Origin: Peromyscus leucopus
Lineage: Eukaryota > Chordata > Mammalia > Rodentia > Cricetidae
DNA length: 64,000 nucleotides
Direction of reading: 5' to 3'
Assembly: GCF_004664715.2 (NCBI RefSeq)
Contig: NC_051075.1
Span: 23,616,215 to 23,680,214, forward strand
Made by a program: the position numbers and the translations under genes. The notes below the pieces were generated by a model. That model ran no database searches and had not been told where the DNA came from. It saw only the letters and a list, made by a program, of their open reading frames with translations. The number at the start of each line of letters is the position of its first letter. Within the stretch, counting starts at the first letter, position 1. This document shows, in pieces, positions 22,761 to 33,931 of the stretch.

Positions 22761-22924
22761 AAATAACCCTTTTCCTTAAGCTGGTCCATGAGACAATATA
22801 TGCAGGCTGCCTCGTATCATAAAGAGTTGAGTATTTATCTATTTCTCCTTCTGCATTGGAAACCCCTTGAATGTATTTTGGGACTAGCAGAGATGTCTAT
22901 CCATAATGATAAATTGCTTAAGTT

Positions 22925-22995
22925 TTCCAGACAGGAAAATGAAGGCCTGGAGAGAGATTAAGCAGCTTGCCCAGGGTCCCACAGCCATGCCGTCA
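22925..22995 (+). mobile_element. MIR fragment
   Basis: AAAATGAAGGCCTGGAGAGAGATTAAGCAG, CTTGCCCAGGGTCCCACAGCC is the MIR core and 3' part. Confidence 0.65.
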
Positions 22996-23161
22996 ACAGA
23001 AGCCCTCAGTCCCTGAGTCAGTCCCTGATGACTTTGCACACACACCTTATCAATCCTTGATATGTATCTATCGAATGGACCTGTATCCAGGTCCTTCTTT
23101 TTCCCTCAGAGTCACAGACCTTAGTCATGATTTCACACCAAAGTGAATATTAATCATTGGA

Positions 23162-23310
23162 AGCCGAGTGGTTGGTGGCACACGCCTTTAATCCCAGCAC
23201 TCAAGAAGCAGAGGTTGGTGAATTTCTGAGTTCAAAGCCAACCTGGTCTAGAGTTCCAGGACAGCCAGGGCTACACAGAGAAACTCTGTCTCTAAATAAA
23301 TAAATAAATA
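23162..23310 (+). mobile_element. B1 SINE
   Basis: GCCGAGTGGTTGGTGGCACACGCC to AGAAACTCTGTCTCTAAATAAATAAATAAAT. A short internal deletion removes part of the right half. Confidence 0.85.
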
Positions 23311-23966
23311 TTGGAAATCTAAACTATAATTTAAGAATTCGCTTTCCCAAGAAGGTTGAGTTGGCTAGCTAAGAGTTAATGCCTAGTAGGATAGAGTTTT
23401 CTGCCAATGTTTATTTGATTCACACAAAACAATTTTAAGGCATTACAAAATCAGTGGCTATATTCATAGTGGTAAGGGAGTTTGCATGAAAGATTTGCTT
23501 AATTAAACTGAACATCAGAGTTTTATGAGACTACACATATGTAGTTATCACCAAAGAATACTGAAATTCAAAGTACTTCTACATATGTGTATATTTAATG
23601 ACTGATATTGCTGAAAGATCATATTTTTAAGTTATTCCCACCCAGAAAAGGAGCTACAAATTCTGAATTTAGGCTAGAATCCCTCTCTTAAATCCCAGTC
23701 ACAGGTTTGGTAACCAGACCTGCCAGAATCAAATAGAAAGTTCCTGGTAGACAATCTTGTATGTGACTAAAGGGAATTTTATAACCTTTAAAAGGATCAC
23801 ACAAGCAACACATGTTCCTTATTTTTAAAAATTAGTGGAAGGATGACAAAGTCATCATAATCCCTTTATCAAGTAATAGTCATAAAAATATGCCTGCATA
23901 TTTCCTTCTAGAATGTTTATGTGGACATAGATTTTGTATTTTTCACCAACTGAAAAAATATAAATT
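23311..23966. other. No recognised feature
   Basis: AT-rich sequence without a named repeat or coding frame. Confidence 0.35.
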
Positions 23967-24113
23967 GCCAAGTGCACATGCTTTTAATCTGAGCACTCGG
24001 GAGGCAGAGGCAGGCAGATCTCTGTGAGCTCAAGGACAGCCTGGTCTACATAGTGAGTTCCAGAACAGCTCAGGGTATGTAAAGAGAGACCCTGGCTCAA
24101 AAATTGTGTGAGT

Positions 24114-24161
<48 letters not shown>
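23967..24161 (+). mobile_element. B1 SINE with (TG)n tail
   Basis: B1 body from GCCAAGTGCACATGC to GAGACCCTGGCTCAAAAATTG. A (TG)n microsatellite occupies 24104-24161 where the tail would be. Confidence 0.8.
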
Positions 24162-24164
<3 letters not shown>

Positions 24165-25042
24165 CTGTTTCATAAGGCACCTTTTTACTTAGCATGTCAT
24201 TAACATCTCTGTTCCCAGCAAGTTTACATATACGTCATCGTTCCATGTCCACAGAGTCCACCACTGAATGTGCAGAATGATGACTTGGATGTAGATGCTT
24301 GACCATCAGACGTGGGAGTCAGATGGTGTGCCTGAAGGCTGAGGACGTGAGGTAAGATACTGCCACAGTTCCTCTTGCTGCTCACTTCTTTGGACCCACT
24401 TCCTGTTCTCCAGCTGTTGACACCGCTGAGATGCTCCTGACACTCTGGAGGACTCTTAAGTGCATTTCATTAATGGACTGTGATTCCCGTAACATGAAGA
24501 ACAGGCGGTTCTCCGAGCATCAACCCCATCCTGTCACCATGCAGTCACTCAGAATCCAGCTTCAATAGCACAGGGGCCTCACGTCTCTTCTGCCACTACC
24601 TGGGTCCCCTCAGGCTGTCCCCAAGATCCCAGCTCCAACTGGGTGAAGACAAGACTGTGAGCAGAGCTCCAGACTCTATCCGGGCAAAGAGCACCAGGTC
24701 CTAAAAATGCTTTAGATTCTTTTAGTTCATCAGAACAGAATATCTACAAAGTAAGCAGCAGACCTTTCTCTTGATAATATTGGCTACATCCAATAGCACC
24801 ACAGGCCCCACATTCACCTCCAACCCTTGCCTTATTCACCTGATAGAGTCCTTGTTAATATTGCTGTAAACTGACTCACTTTATACAACTTCAAGATATG
24901 AGTTCAGTGTGCTATTTATAGCTTCCTGACTGTTAATGCCAACACATTCCATTAAGTAAGAAATCTTCATTTATGTACCACAACTGAAATCATCCAAGTG
25001 ATACAAACGCCACAATTTGTATAAATAAAGACCATACTCAAA
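24162..25042. other. No recognised feature
   Basis: About 880 bp with no repeat I can name and no credible coding frame. Confidence 0.35.
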
Positions 25043-25277
25043 AAGTTTTTTGAAGATTTATTTTTACTATTTTCCATTATGTGTGTGTGTTGATGCTTGT
25101 GTGTAGGATATCCACATGAATGCAGGCAGGCGCCTGCAGAGGCCAGGGGTTTCTGATCCCCCTGGAGCTGGAGTTACAGCTGTGAGCTACCTGACACTGG
25201 ATTGGGAATGGAACTCGGATCCTCTGGAAGAGTAAGTACTACCTACTCATAATCACTGAGCCATCTCTCTGGCCCAA
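25043..25277 (-). mobile_element. B2/B3-type SINE, antisense
   Basis: GAAGATTTATTTTTACTATTTTCC, GTGTGTGTTGATGC, CCCTGGAGCTGGAGTTACAG and GAGCCATCTCTCTGGCCC mark the complement of the SINE. Confidence 0.85.
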
Positions 25278-26154
25278 GACTCAAAATTGTAAATGAGGCT
25301 CTGTTTTCTAAAATCTGTAGGAAAGAGGAAGAAGGCACACCCTCACAGAGTGTGTCCACTCCCCATTCTTCTCAAAAGCTTGAATACAATTTTATATGGA
25401 TCGAGTGTGCAGAACTAGCTTCTAGATTCAAATGAGCTGTCTGAGAGATTTTCACCAAGAACTGCTTTTCTTTTAGTCAGCACGACAGGTGGGCAGGGAC
25501 CTTGGAGAAAGAGGTCTCCGGTGGCCAAGATACTTCTAGCAGGCATGGGGAACAGAACCTCCTCCACTCCCGACTTTACATCCGTACATCCCAGTTGTAC
25601 AAGAAAGTCTGCATTCTCTCTTACTGAGTCTCGTCACAAACCCTGCCCCTACCAGAAGGGAAGAAAAGACAAGAGGTCTCCATCTTAGACATATCCCATG
25701 ATCTCCCGCTCCGGTGATCTGTGCTTCTTGGCTTACAAGACAGAAAATGCAGCTACTGAAAGCACAGGATGAAACAGAGTTCAACAAAACTCTGCGAAAT
25801 TTTTGGAGGTGGTTTCCCACCTTCTGCTGAGGACACAGAAAGCAGCTGGCTAATCTCAGTAGGGACGAGTTCCTGGGATAGCCCACCTAACATGTCACAT
25901 GAGGCCTCCTCCTCCACTGTCCACCTCTTGCAGCTCTCTTGGGTCTTACAAGATCTTATATCTCACAACTGGCTAGTCAGAGAACAAAGTGAATTTTTTT
26001 ACATATAAAGTATTAAAATCATCTCAAATTTTTGTGAGTTCTTAAATTATTATAAATATAGTTGATAAGTTTTTTGCACCCCAATAGGCCTCTCCCCCGA
26101 CACAGCAATCCAAATCAAACCAAATCAGACCAAATTAGAAAAAGGCCCAGTTTA
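25278..26154. other. No recognised feature
   Basis: Apparently unique; the 116-codon minus frame at 25536-25886 shows no domain. Confidence 0.35.
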
Positions 26155-26316
26155 GCCGGGCAGTGGTGGTGCACGCCTTTAATCCCAGCACTCGGGAGGC
26201 AGAGGCAGGCTGATCTCTGTGAGTTCGAGGCCAGCCTGGTCTCCAAAGTGAGTTCCAGGAAAGGCGCAAAGCTACACAGAGAAACCCTGTCTCGAAAAAA
26301 AAAAAAACAAAAAAGA
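26155..26316 (+). mobile_element. Full-length B1 SINE with TSD
   Basis: GCCGGGCAGTGGTGGTGCACGCC to AGAAACCCTGTCTCGAAAAAAA. Flanks are AAAGGCCCAGTTTA on the left and AAAGCCCCAGTTTA on the right, a 14-bp duplication with one mismatch. Confidence 0.9.
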
Positions 26317-27080
26317 AAAAGCCCCAGTTTAATGGGTTAAGTGTTCCCAGGTGATTCTCCAGCCCCCCAGAGAGAAGATGGGGACAAAAGACTGGAAAAC
26401 CACGTGGCTGTTTTCTGAGGTGCAGCTTAAATACCTTGAGAGAGTAGTCTTGAGCATCTCTGGAGGAGGAGCCCTGTTTGGCCGGCTTTGAAGGGGCAGG
26501 TTTAGGGAAAGAGATAGGGAGGGGAGTTGAGGTGGAGCTTCCGCCCAAACATGCTAGACTCTTTGGGTATGTGGGTGCCGGGGTGCCAGAGACTGAGGTG
26601 GAGCTTCCACCAGAACAATAGTTAATATTTATTGTAGGTTTGGGGGGGTTGTTTGTTTGTTTTTTGTGGGGTTGTTCTTTTTGTTGTTTGTTTTAAAGTT
26701 TCTGAATCTGAAAAATCCTAAGGGAGCAAAAAAAAAAATACCCAAAGTAAATAGCATTGTTGTTATTTTAGTAGTCTTACCTGCAGTTTGTTCAGTACAT
26801 TTCACATCCTTAAAGGCATACAATATTTTTAATTCTTCTAAAATTTGTGTACAAATATTTAATGTTCCTTAATATTAAGTATAATATATTCATCAGAAAG
26901 AAAATAGAAAACACAGATAAAAATAGCCATTCATGACCTTGTTGTACCCGTTTCTCAAAACCCCCAGAGACCAAGGGGCTGGTTTCCAATACAATCACAT
27001 AAGGGTCCTTTAATTGTCAGGTTCAACCTGGGCCACCATCAGGCAAATGGAGGGAAATTCAGTGCAGGCACTGGCCCAGG
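26317..27080. other. No recognised gene; possible LTR-like body after 26950
   Basis: A TTTGTTTG/AAAACAAAC-rich patch lies at 26640-26700. From about 26950 to 27670 (around the B1 at 27095) the sequence reads as one older unit, with TTTAATTGTCAGGTTCAACCTGG and repeated ATTGGTCTAGACTTTTGG / ATTGGGTTGTACTTTTGG phrases. It may be an LTR I cannot name. Confidence 0.3.
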
Positions 27081-27094
27081 GTTAGAGAGTTTTT

Positions 27095-27287
27095 TTTGTT
27101 TTTTTGGTTTTTTGGGTTTTTTTGCTTGTTTGTTTTTTGGTTTTTCGAGACAGGGTTTCTCTGTGTAGCTTTGCGCCTTTCCTGGAACTCACTCTGTAGA
27201 CCAGGCTGGCCTCGAACTCACAGAGATCCACCTGCCTCTGCCTCCCGAGTGCTGGGACTAAAGGCGTGCGCCACCACCGCCCAGCCA
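27095..27287 (-). mobile_element. Full-length B1 SINE, antisense, with TSD
   Basis: A T-rich tail complement, GAGACAGGGTTTCTCTGTGTAG, GCGCCTTTCCTGGAACTCAC and GCGCCACCACCGCCCAGCC. The flanking direct repeat is GGTTAGAGAGTTTTT (27080-27094 and 27288-27302). Confidence 0.9.
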
Positions 27288-27861
27288 GGTTAGAGAGTTT
27301 TTATAGGGAAAAACCACAAGCCAGGAATTACATGCTTTGGCAACTTGGGATTGGGTAGAAGGGATGCGGGGCAAGGTGATTTTTTGAAATTATTGGTCTA
27401 GACTTTTGGCGAGAAACCACATTTGAAGCTATTGGGTTGTACTTTTGGTGAGAACCACAACTTGCTCGGCAGGATTATCTGGATATCTTCAAGGGCCATA
27501 AACCGCAGACAGAATGTCTGCAGGAACATAGTGCCCTGTATCTGTTCGAGTTGTCATGGCACGTTCCTGAGGTCCTTCCTGGAACTGAGTACAGCAGGTG
27601 GTCTAAGATGGTGGCCCTTCCCTAAGATGGAGTCTATATTACCTTCACAACTTCACCCCACCACAGGGTAATAATCACTAATGTTTAACATAGTTTTTCC
27701 TTCTGACTCATTTAACTCTGTGTGGAAGCATTAAGATATTCAACAAGCATCATTGGTTGAAGGGGTCATAACTAACTTTTGGGAGACTGGGCTTATCAAA
27801 GCTTTAAATTCACTATTTTTAGATGTTAGCACAGTGAGCTCTGACAACATGTAGAACAACA

Positions 27862-28040
27862 GCCTGGAGAGATGGCTCAACAGGACCTGAGTTTGGTTCC
27901 CAGCACCCACATGGTGGCTCACAAGCATCTGCAACTCCAGTGCGGTGGAATGTGACTCCTCTTCTGGCCTCCACAGGCACTGCATACATATGAGTCATGT
28001 GTGCAGGCAAAACACTCATACATATAAAAACAAATCTCAG
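27862..28040 (+). mobile_element. B2-type SINE
   Basis: AGCCTGGAGAGATGGCTCAAC, CAGCACCCACATGGTGGCTCAC, CCTCTTCTGGCCTCCACAGGC, ending CATATAAAAACAAATCTC. A short internal deletion removes the middle of the tRNA-like head. Confidence 0.85.
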
Positions 28041-28047
28041 GAAAATA

Positions 28048-28180
28048 GGTTTTTGTTGTTGTTGGTTTGTTTGTTTGTTTGTTTGTTTGACACAGGATTT
28101 CTCTGTGTAGCCCTGACTATCCTGAAACTCACTCTGTAGACCAGTCTGACCTCAAACTTACAGAGCTCTGATTGCTATTC
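28048..28180 (-). mobile_element. Partial B1 SINE, antisense
   Basis: A (GTTT)n tract, ACACAGGATTTCTCTGTGTAGCCC, ACTCACTCTGTAGACCAG and TCTGACCTCAAACTTACAG. It stops before the B1 head. Confidence 0.8.
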
Positions 28181-28239
28181 AACTCTCACAGATAGTAGAA
28201 ACTTATTTTTAAAAATACAGAATAATGGCTCCTGCTTTT

Positions 28240-28468
28240 ATTTATTTATCTTTTTCCCTCCGAGACAGGGTTTCACCTTGTAGTTTTGGTGCCTGTCCTG
28301 GATCTTGCTCTGATTTGATTTTTTTTTCCAGACAGGGTTTCTCTGTGTAGTTTGGGTGCCTGTCCTGGATCTCGCTCTGTAGACCAAGCTGGCCTCAAAC
28401 TCACAGGGATTCACCTGCCTCTGCCTCCTGAGTGCTGGGATTAAAGGCATGTGCCACCACCACCCAGC
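28240..28468 (-). mobile_element. Nested pair of B1 SINEs, antisense
   Basis: A B1 right half (28246-28312: CCGAGACAGGGTTTCACC to GGATCTTGCTCTG) is broken by a complete second B1 in the same orientation (28313-28468, ending GTGCCACCACCACCCAGC). Confidence 0.85.
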
Positions 28469-28559
28469 TAAGAAAAAGTTTTTAAAACTAAGACATGGTT
28501 CATCAATAATTTTGTCACCCCCAAAATTTTTTTCATGTTTCTTCATCTAGTGCATCATT

Positions 28560-29160
28560 TTCTAAAGCTGCAAAATATTCTGTTTCATATCTAAACTAAA
28601 ATTCACTATTATTTCTGCTATTCAATTATTAATAATAACAGATAGCATCATTGTGAATAAATCTTTATTTACACTTGTAATTATTTCTCTGAGACATATT
28701 CCCTGAAGAAGAATTGTGGGTCAAAGGTTTTTGTTTTTCCAAAACTGTTAATGCATCTTCCCTATCTGTTTTCCCAAAAGGCTGTACCACTTCATTAATG
28801 AGTAGTGCTTGGAAGAACATTATGGCCAGTAAAGATGAGCCTCAGTCTGCAACTTTTGCAGATGTGACCTGTGGAAATGCTGTTGTATACATTAAATTTG
28901 GTTGGTATTGTATACACTAAATTTGGTTGCTTCTATCACTAAAGTTGAGTATGTTTAAAGGTATGCTAGCCACTTATAAATCTTTTGTTAATGTCTTTGC
29001 CCCTGACTGTGGTCTTAATTTTGAATTACTGAATATTAAGGACTTTATATACAGGAAGGTTGTTAACCTCTGTCCCTCATAATTATTGCAGATATTTTCT
29101 TCAAAAAATAATTTCATATCTTCAAACTTTAATTTCATTTTTAACACAAAGGGTCAAGAC
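28560..29160 (-). mobile_element. Old L1 fragment, antisense
   Basis: AGCATCATTGTGAATAAATC, GAAGAATTGTGGGTCAAAGG, CTGTTTTCCCAAAAGGCTGTACCAC and TAAGGACTTTATATACAGGAAGG follow, in order, the complement of the end of mammalian L1 ORF2. It is much more diverged than the L1 that follows on the plus strand. Confidence 0.6.
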
Positions 29161-29587
29161 AGTTTCTCCTTTCTTTTGTGATCAAGAACCAAATACATTC
29201 TCCAGCCAGGGAAGCGGATCAGTGCCTTGCTCAACCATCATCATAAGAGAAGCTTCCTCCTGCAGCAGAGACACAAAGCCAGACGTTATGCAGAGAGTGA
29301 AAGACCTTGGAAAACTCAGCCCTAAACAGGATGTCTCCATAAAATCCCTCCCCCCAGGGTTCAGGGACCAGCCCCCATCCCAGCCCCACAGTAGAAGGCA
29401 GAAAGAATGTAAGAGCCAGAGGGGGATGAAGGATCCCCTAAACCAACAGGATCAACATACATTTGAGCTCACTGGGGCAGCATGCACAGAGCCTGCACGG
29501 GTCTACACCAGATGGGATCCTACAGCTGAACGGAGAAGTGGACACATGCCCTCATCTCTACCTTGAGAAGCTATTTCTAATTGATAA

Positions 29588-30003
29588 TGTTAGGATTCTG
29601 CCACTCCTCCAGCTATGTGACCACACACGCACAGTTCAGTAGCTAAGTAAGGGGTCTTACATCATACGTCATCCGTGCGCCGAGTGATTACGTAATGCGC
29701 ACAGTGTGGTCACGTAATCTGTGTGTATGTGTGGCATAGCTCCGTAAGCCCACATGCGCGTGTGCAGGAAAATCCTTAAAAAGCAGGTCACAGACTCTTC
29801 CTCTCTCTTTTGTTCTCTCCTCCTCCCCGCTCTCTCCCTTCTCTTCCACAGGCCTGGTCACTCTCTTCTGCCCCACCCCACCCCCACCCCATCCCACCCC
29901 CGCCTCCACCCCACCTCCTCCTAATAAAGCATTGATACTGGGTTTTGTCGTGCCTCGTGACCTTTCCTCACAGAGTGAAAGTGCCACTTATTTAAAACCA
30001 ACA
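29588..30003 (+). mobile_element. IAP-like solo LTR (class II)
   Basis: Starts TGTTAGGATTCTGCC and ends TTTAAAACCAACA. The 5-bp flank GATAA is repeated (29583-29587 and 30004-30008). U3 carries several CpG-containing bZIP-like sites (CATACGTCAT, GATTACGTAATG, GTCACGTAATC) and a TTAAAAAG TATA-like box at 29776. R/U5 has AATAAAGC after a CCCCACCCC-rich tract. The layout fits a rodent IAP-type LTR. Confidence 0.75.
29666..29725 (+). promoter_or_regulatory. Clustered bZIP-type (CRE / TTACGTAA) sites in LTR
   Basis: Within about 60 bp are TACGTCA, the palindromic ATTACGTAAT, and CACGTAAT. Such sites bind ATF/CREB, C/EBP or PAR-bZIP factors. Binding here is inferred from sequence only. Confidence 0.5.
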
Positions 30004-30071
30004 GATAACCACTTGCAAATGAAATTTTAGTTTTCTCCAAGGGAGACTCGCAAGGGAAACAAACCACTTTT

Positions 30072-30505
30072 TGTTGGGACTTTTGTCCATGTGGCATTTG
30101 TTTAACTCTGTGAAGCAGTGTTGCTGTGCCTGTCTAGGACACCTGATGGTTCAATTAAGAACTGAACAGCCAATAGCAAGGAGAAAGGATAGGTGAGGCT
30201 GGCAAGCAGAAAGAATATACAGAAGGAAAAACCTGAGAGAGGGGAGATCTAGAGAGAAGGAGGACATCAGGGGCCAGCCACCCAGCTATACAACCAGCAA
30301 TGGAATAAGGGAGAAAGGTATACGAAATAGAGAAAGGTAAAAGCCTAGAGGCAAAAGACAGACAGGTTAATTTAAGTTAAGGAAAAGCTGGCAAGAAACA
30401 AGCCAAGCTAAGGCTGGGCATTTATAATTAAGAATAAGCCTCCGTGTGTGATTTATTTGGGAGCTGGGTGGTGGGCCCCCCCCAAAAAAGACTAAAAAAC
30501 AAGCA
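30072..30505 (+). mobile_element. RMER17/MYSERV-like solo LTR with perfect TSD
   Basis: Runs from TGTTGGGACTTTTGTCC to AAAAAACAAGCA, with a perfect 6-bp direct repeat ACTTTT (30066-30071 and 30506-30511). Internal hallmarks are TTTGTTTAACTCTGTGAAGC, GCTGGCAAGAAACAAGCCAAGC and GAATAAGCCTCCGTGTGTG, shared with the LTRs at 54382 and 56319. A 6-bp duplication fits class II (ERVK) integration. Confidence 0.85.
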
Positions 30506-30867
30506 ACTTTTAAGGGTAGGACATACACCCAGCAATAAATGGCCAACAGAAAATGAACTCACTGGGTTCTTTATCTCATAATGTCATGTCAGAGCTTTTC
30601 CATTTGTTTGTTTAATTTTATCTTATTTTTATTTTATTTTATTCATATACATTTTCTCTCTTTTTACCCCACAGGTCCTTTGAATATATATTATGCCTTC
30701 CAGTTTAGTGTATCTGTGGGATTCCTGAGTGTGGGAACAAATGGGTCTCTGTGTCTCCAACTGTTTCTTGTGCCTTGTCTTGGGCTCTTTTCCTTCTGTT
30801 TGTTTTGTTCCAATCCACTATGTTAGTTTTTGTTTTATCTTGTTATATTTTGTTTTATTATTACCCT

Positions 30868-31223
30868 TTATTATCCCATGGTGAATTGAATAAGAATGGC
30901 TCCCATAGGCCCATATAATTGGAAGCTTAGTCCTCAGGGAGAAGGATAAGGAGGGTGTGGCCATGTTGGAAGAAGTGTGTCCCTGGGGCTTTGAGGTTTC
31001 AAGAGCCCATGCCAGACCCAGTTCTCTCTCTTCCTGCAGCCTACAGATCAGGATGTCGCTCTCAGCTTCTGCTCCGGAGCCATGCATGCCATCATGCTCT
31101 CTCTACCATGATAACTGACTAGGCCTCGGAAACTGTAAGCAAGACCACTGCTAAATGCTTTCCTTTTCACGAGTTGTCTTGGTCATGGTGTCTCTTCACA
31201 GCAATAGGACAGTGACTAGGATA
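30868..31223 (+). repeat. Rodent interspersed repeat (URR1/RMER-like) inside L1
   Basis: AATGGCTCCCATAGGCCCATATAATTGG to CACAGCAATAGGACAGTGACTAGG, including GTGTGTCCCTGGGGCTTTGAGG. L1 sequence resumes on the right at CTTAGATGTCTG; the flanks TACCCTT and TACCTT look like an imperfect duplication. Confidence 0.6.
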
Positions 31224-31614
31224 CCTTAGATGTCTGTTTGTTTTCCAATGGGACAGAAAGGGGGTAGATCCAGATGGGAGGGGAGATGGGGAGGAATTGG
31301 GAGGAGTAGAGGGAGAGGAAACTGTAATCATGTGAGGGGGGGAAGCTATTTTCAATAGAAGGAAAAGAAAGACAATTTTCTTTTCAGCTACATTTCATAT
31401 ACATAAATACAACTCCTCCATTCACTACATAATGTTGTACTAGCCTATAAGTTTTAAGACAGAACTTTTCAATTGTATTTAATTTTGCTTTTTCAAAAAT
31501 GATTTGTCAAGCCATATGTGACTTGTTACCGCTCCATAAGTCCTTTGAAATAAATTAATGAATAAGAACAAAATTTATCAGTTCAGTTGAATTTTTAAAA
31601 TAGAATTTCTTTTA

Positions 31615-32120
31615 AGAAACCAAAAAGATATGCATAGGCTAGGGGAAATTATTTGTAAAATACATACTGATGAAAGACTTGTATCCAAAAATCACAAAGA
31701 ACCAATATTTAATGCGAAATTCAACAGCCCAAATAAAAACTATGCAAAAGAGCTGAAGATCACCAAAGAAGACATACAAATGGTATAGAAACAGATGGTC
31801 AAGATTATACATCATTAGTGTGGTACAAATTAAAGCAACGAGGAGATGCTACTACAAACCTATTCAAATAGCTAAAACCCAAAATATTGACATCACTGAA
31901 ACTCAGCAAGGATGTAGGTTCTCAGGAACTCTCCCTTATTGCTGGTAGAAACACAAACTGGCACTTTTGAAGGCTGGTTAGCAGTCTCTCGTGGAGATTA
32001 TAGACACAGAGTCTTACCAAAATGATTTAAAGCTAATGTCTACAAAAGGCTGCCTACAAATGTTTGTACCAGCTTTATTTATAATTACCAAGACTTGGAA
32101 GAAATCAAGGTACCCTTTTT
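31615..32120 (+). mobile_element. Old L1 ORF2 3' fragment, left part
   Basis: GAAGACATACAAATGG, ATGCTACTACAAACC, CTTATTGCTGGTAGAAACACAAACTGG and TTTATAATTACCAAGACTTGGAAG match, in order, the end of L1 ORF2. Stops and indels abound. The unit continues after the SINE at 32121-32325. Confidence 0.65.
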
Positions 32121-32122
32121 TT

Positions 32123-32172
<50 letters not shown>

Positions 32173-32325
32173 CTGTCTGTAAAAAGAGGTCAGAAGGGTG
32201 TCAGATCACCTGGAGCTGGAGTTACAGGCAGTTATGAGTGGCCTTTTGTGAGTGCTGAGAATCGAATTCAGGTCCTCTGCAAGAAGAGCATGCAGTCTTA
32301 ACCACTGAGTCACCTCTCCAGCTCC
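32121..32325 (-). mobile_element. B2/B3-type SINE with (GT)n, antisense, inside L1
   Basis: (GT)n at about 32126-32171, GTCAGAAGGGTGTCAGATCACC, GGAGTTACAGGCAGTTATGAG, ACCACTGAGTCACCTCTCCAGC. CAAGGT on both sides suggests the insertion duplication. Confidence 0.85.
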
Positions 32326-32470
32326 CAAGGTGTGCTTTAGAAAGAGACTGCATATATAAACTGCAGTTCATACATTCAAAGGATACTGCTCAGTTATAAG
32401 AAACAAGCCATCTGACCATATGGAAGACCCTTTGAGGAGAGTCTGTTCTGCATAATACTGTAATGCTGGT
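32326..32470 (+). mobile_element. Old L1 ORF2 3' fragment, right part
   Basis: GCATATATAAACTGCAGTTCATACATTC, ATACTGCTCAGTTATAAGAAAC continues the L1 3' end interrupted by the SINE at 32121. Confidence 0.55.
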
Positions 32471-33015
32471 ACCTGACACTAGGCATTTGATAAAACTCAT
32501 AGCATGTTCAACACAGGAGCCAAGCCTGAGGTAAACTGTGGACCTTCATTAATAATGATGCATCAATATTGGTCCATCAACTATAACAAATGAGCCACCA
32601 ATGCAAGATGTTAATCAGAAAGAAAATCATTATAGGACCAGGGGAAGGTGTATGCAAACTCTCGGGACTGTCCATTTTTCTATTAAAAAAATCAATTATC
32701 ATGTATGCATATGTGTGTCTTCCACAGAACTAATCACTCTTTGAAAAACTTCCCCGGAGCCTGAAATAGTCCTCTGTAAGAGGTAAGCTCTCATAACAGC
32801 AGGGTAAGTTAATAAACGAGAGACAGACAGGCAGAGCTAGTGTTAACACAGTTATGAAAAGGTCTATGAAGCCAGCCTGATCTGGATTTGAATTCTGCAT
32901 CCACTTGCATCAATCTGGCAAACTATTGAGGTTTCTTTCATTTTGATGTCCTCACTTGTGTAGTAAAGAAAATAAAAAAGAGATCTTGAACATTTTAAAA
33001 AAAAAAAAAGTGCAA
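32471..33015. other. No recognised feature
   Basis: No named repeat or coding frame apart from an A-run at 32996-33009. Confidence 0.35.
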
Positions 33016-33176
33016 TCAAGCCGGCAGCAATGGTGGTGGCCCAAGCCTTTAATCCCAGCACTTGGAGGGAGAGGCAGGTAGATCTCTGAGTTTGAGGCCA
33101 GCCTGGTCTACACAGTGAGTTCCAGGATAGACAGGGCTACACAGAAAAACCCTGCCTCAGAAAAAAATAAAATAAA
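33016..33176 (+). mobile_element. B1 SINE
   Basis: AGCCGGCAGCAATGGTGGTGGCC to AAACCCTGCCTCAGAAAAAAATAAAATAAAA, with a few indels in the head. Confidence 0.85.
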
Positions 33177-33429
33177 AAATGTATATGAAGATCTTAGAAT
33201 ATGCTCTCACACAAAATACGTGAGTGAAAAACAGCAGCTATTGCCAATTTTATAATAATGGCTATTTTACAAAACATATTATTAAACATATTATTTAGGA
33301 TAATCTATTAGGAATCAAATATTTAATATTCTTGTACCTTTGGTTTCAGGTTCTTCTTCCAAGTCTCTGGTAAATTTATTACTATTCAATATAATTTAGG
33401 AAATGGATTGAAGTTTAAATTATCTACAT

Positions 33430-33600
33430 TTATTAATTCACTCAATAAATAATTATGAGGAACCTGCTATGTTCCCGGCTCTGTTCTAGACACGAAGAGC
33501 TCAACAATGGACCGAAGAGAGTCCCTAATGGCAATCACATAATGGTAGAGGAAGCAGATACTGAACAAACGCACTCGACAAACTCTCAGAGAAAGGGAGG
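33430..33600 (+). mobile_element. Ancient mammalian repeat (MIR/L2 type)
   Basis: TTAATTCACTCAATAAATAATTATGAGG, CCTGCTATGTTCCCGGCTCTGTTCTAG recall the common ancient phrase ending ...GCCAGGCACTGTTCTAG. The class is uncertain. Confidence 0.45.
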
Positions 33601-33931
33601 GGACGCTATAAAAAGAGAGAGTGTATCATTCTCACCGAGCAGAGTCTAAAGGAGATGAGGAAGAAGCCGTGCAGGGGTGAAAGGAAACCACCTGGATAAC
33701 AGAACAGTGAGGGCAGGGCCCATGATGAGTGAGCCAAGCCCGGCAGAGGGGCGTGCCGGAGCAGTCTGAGGAGGAAAGGATGTTACAGGGTGTGAAAGGG
33801 CAGAGAAATACTTAAGGCCACTTAGTTCTGGCTTAGGACTTCAAATCCCAAGCGGGAAGAGAAACCACTGGAGGTTTTTAAACAGGTACACACTGCGATC
33901 AATTTGTATTTATGCAGTGTCCTTCCAAAGA

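Larger units (their letters stand above)
29200..31362 (+). mobile_element. L1 (Lx-type) 3' end carrying three nested insertions
   Basis: L1 3' sequence appears in four ordered pieces: about 29200-29587, 30004-30071, 30506-30867 and 31224-31362. Signposts are GCAGAGAGTGAAAGACC, CACTTGCAAATGAAATTTTAG, GAAAATGAACTCACTGGG, TTTGAATATATATTATGCC and GATCCAGATGGGAGGGGAG, then TTTTCAATAGAAGGAAAAG. The breaks are filled by an IAP-like LTR, a second LTR and a 355-bp repeat. Removing them restores a continuous L1 order, so all three insertions postdate the L1. Long open frames inside (for example 29060-29566) are 3'UTR and not genes. Confidence 0.75.

Noticed and set aside
29060..29566. 168-codon plus-strand ORF
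   Set aside because: It covers the end of an old L1 fragment and the 3'UTR of the younger L1.
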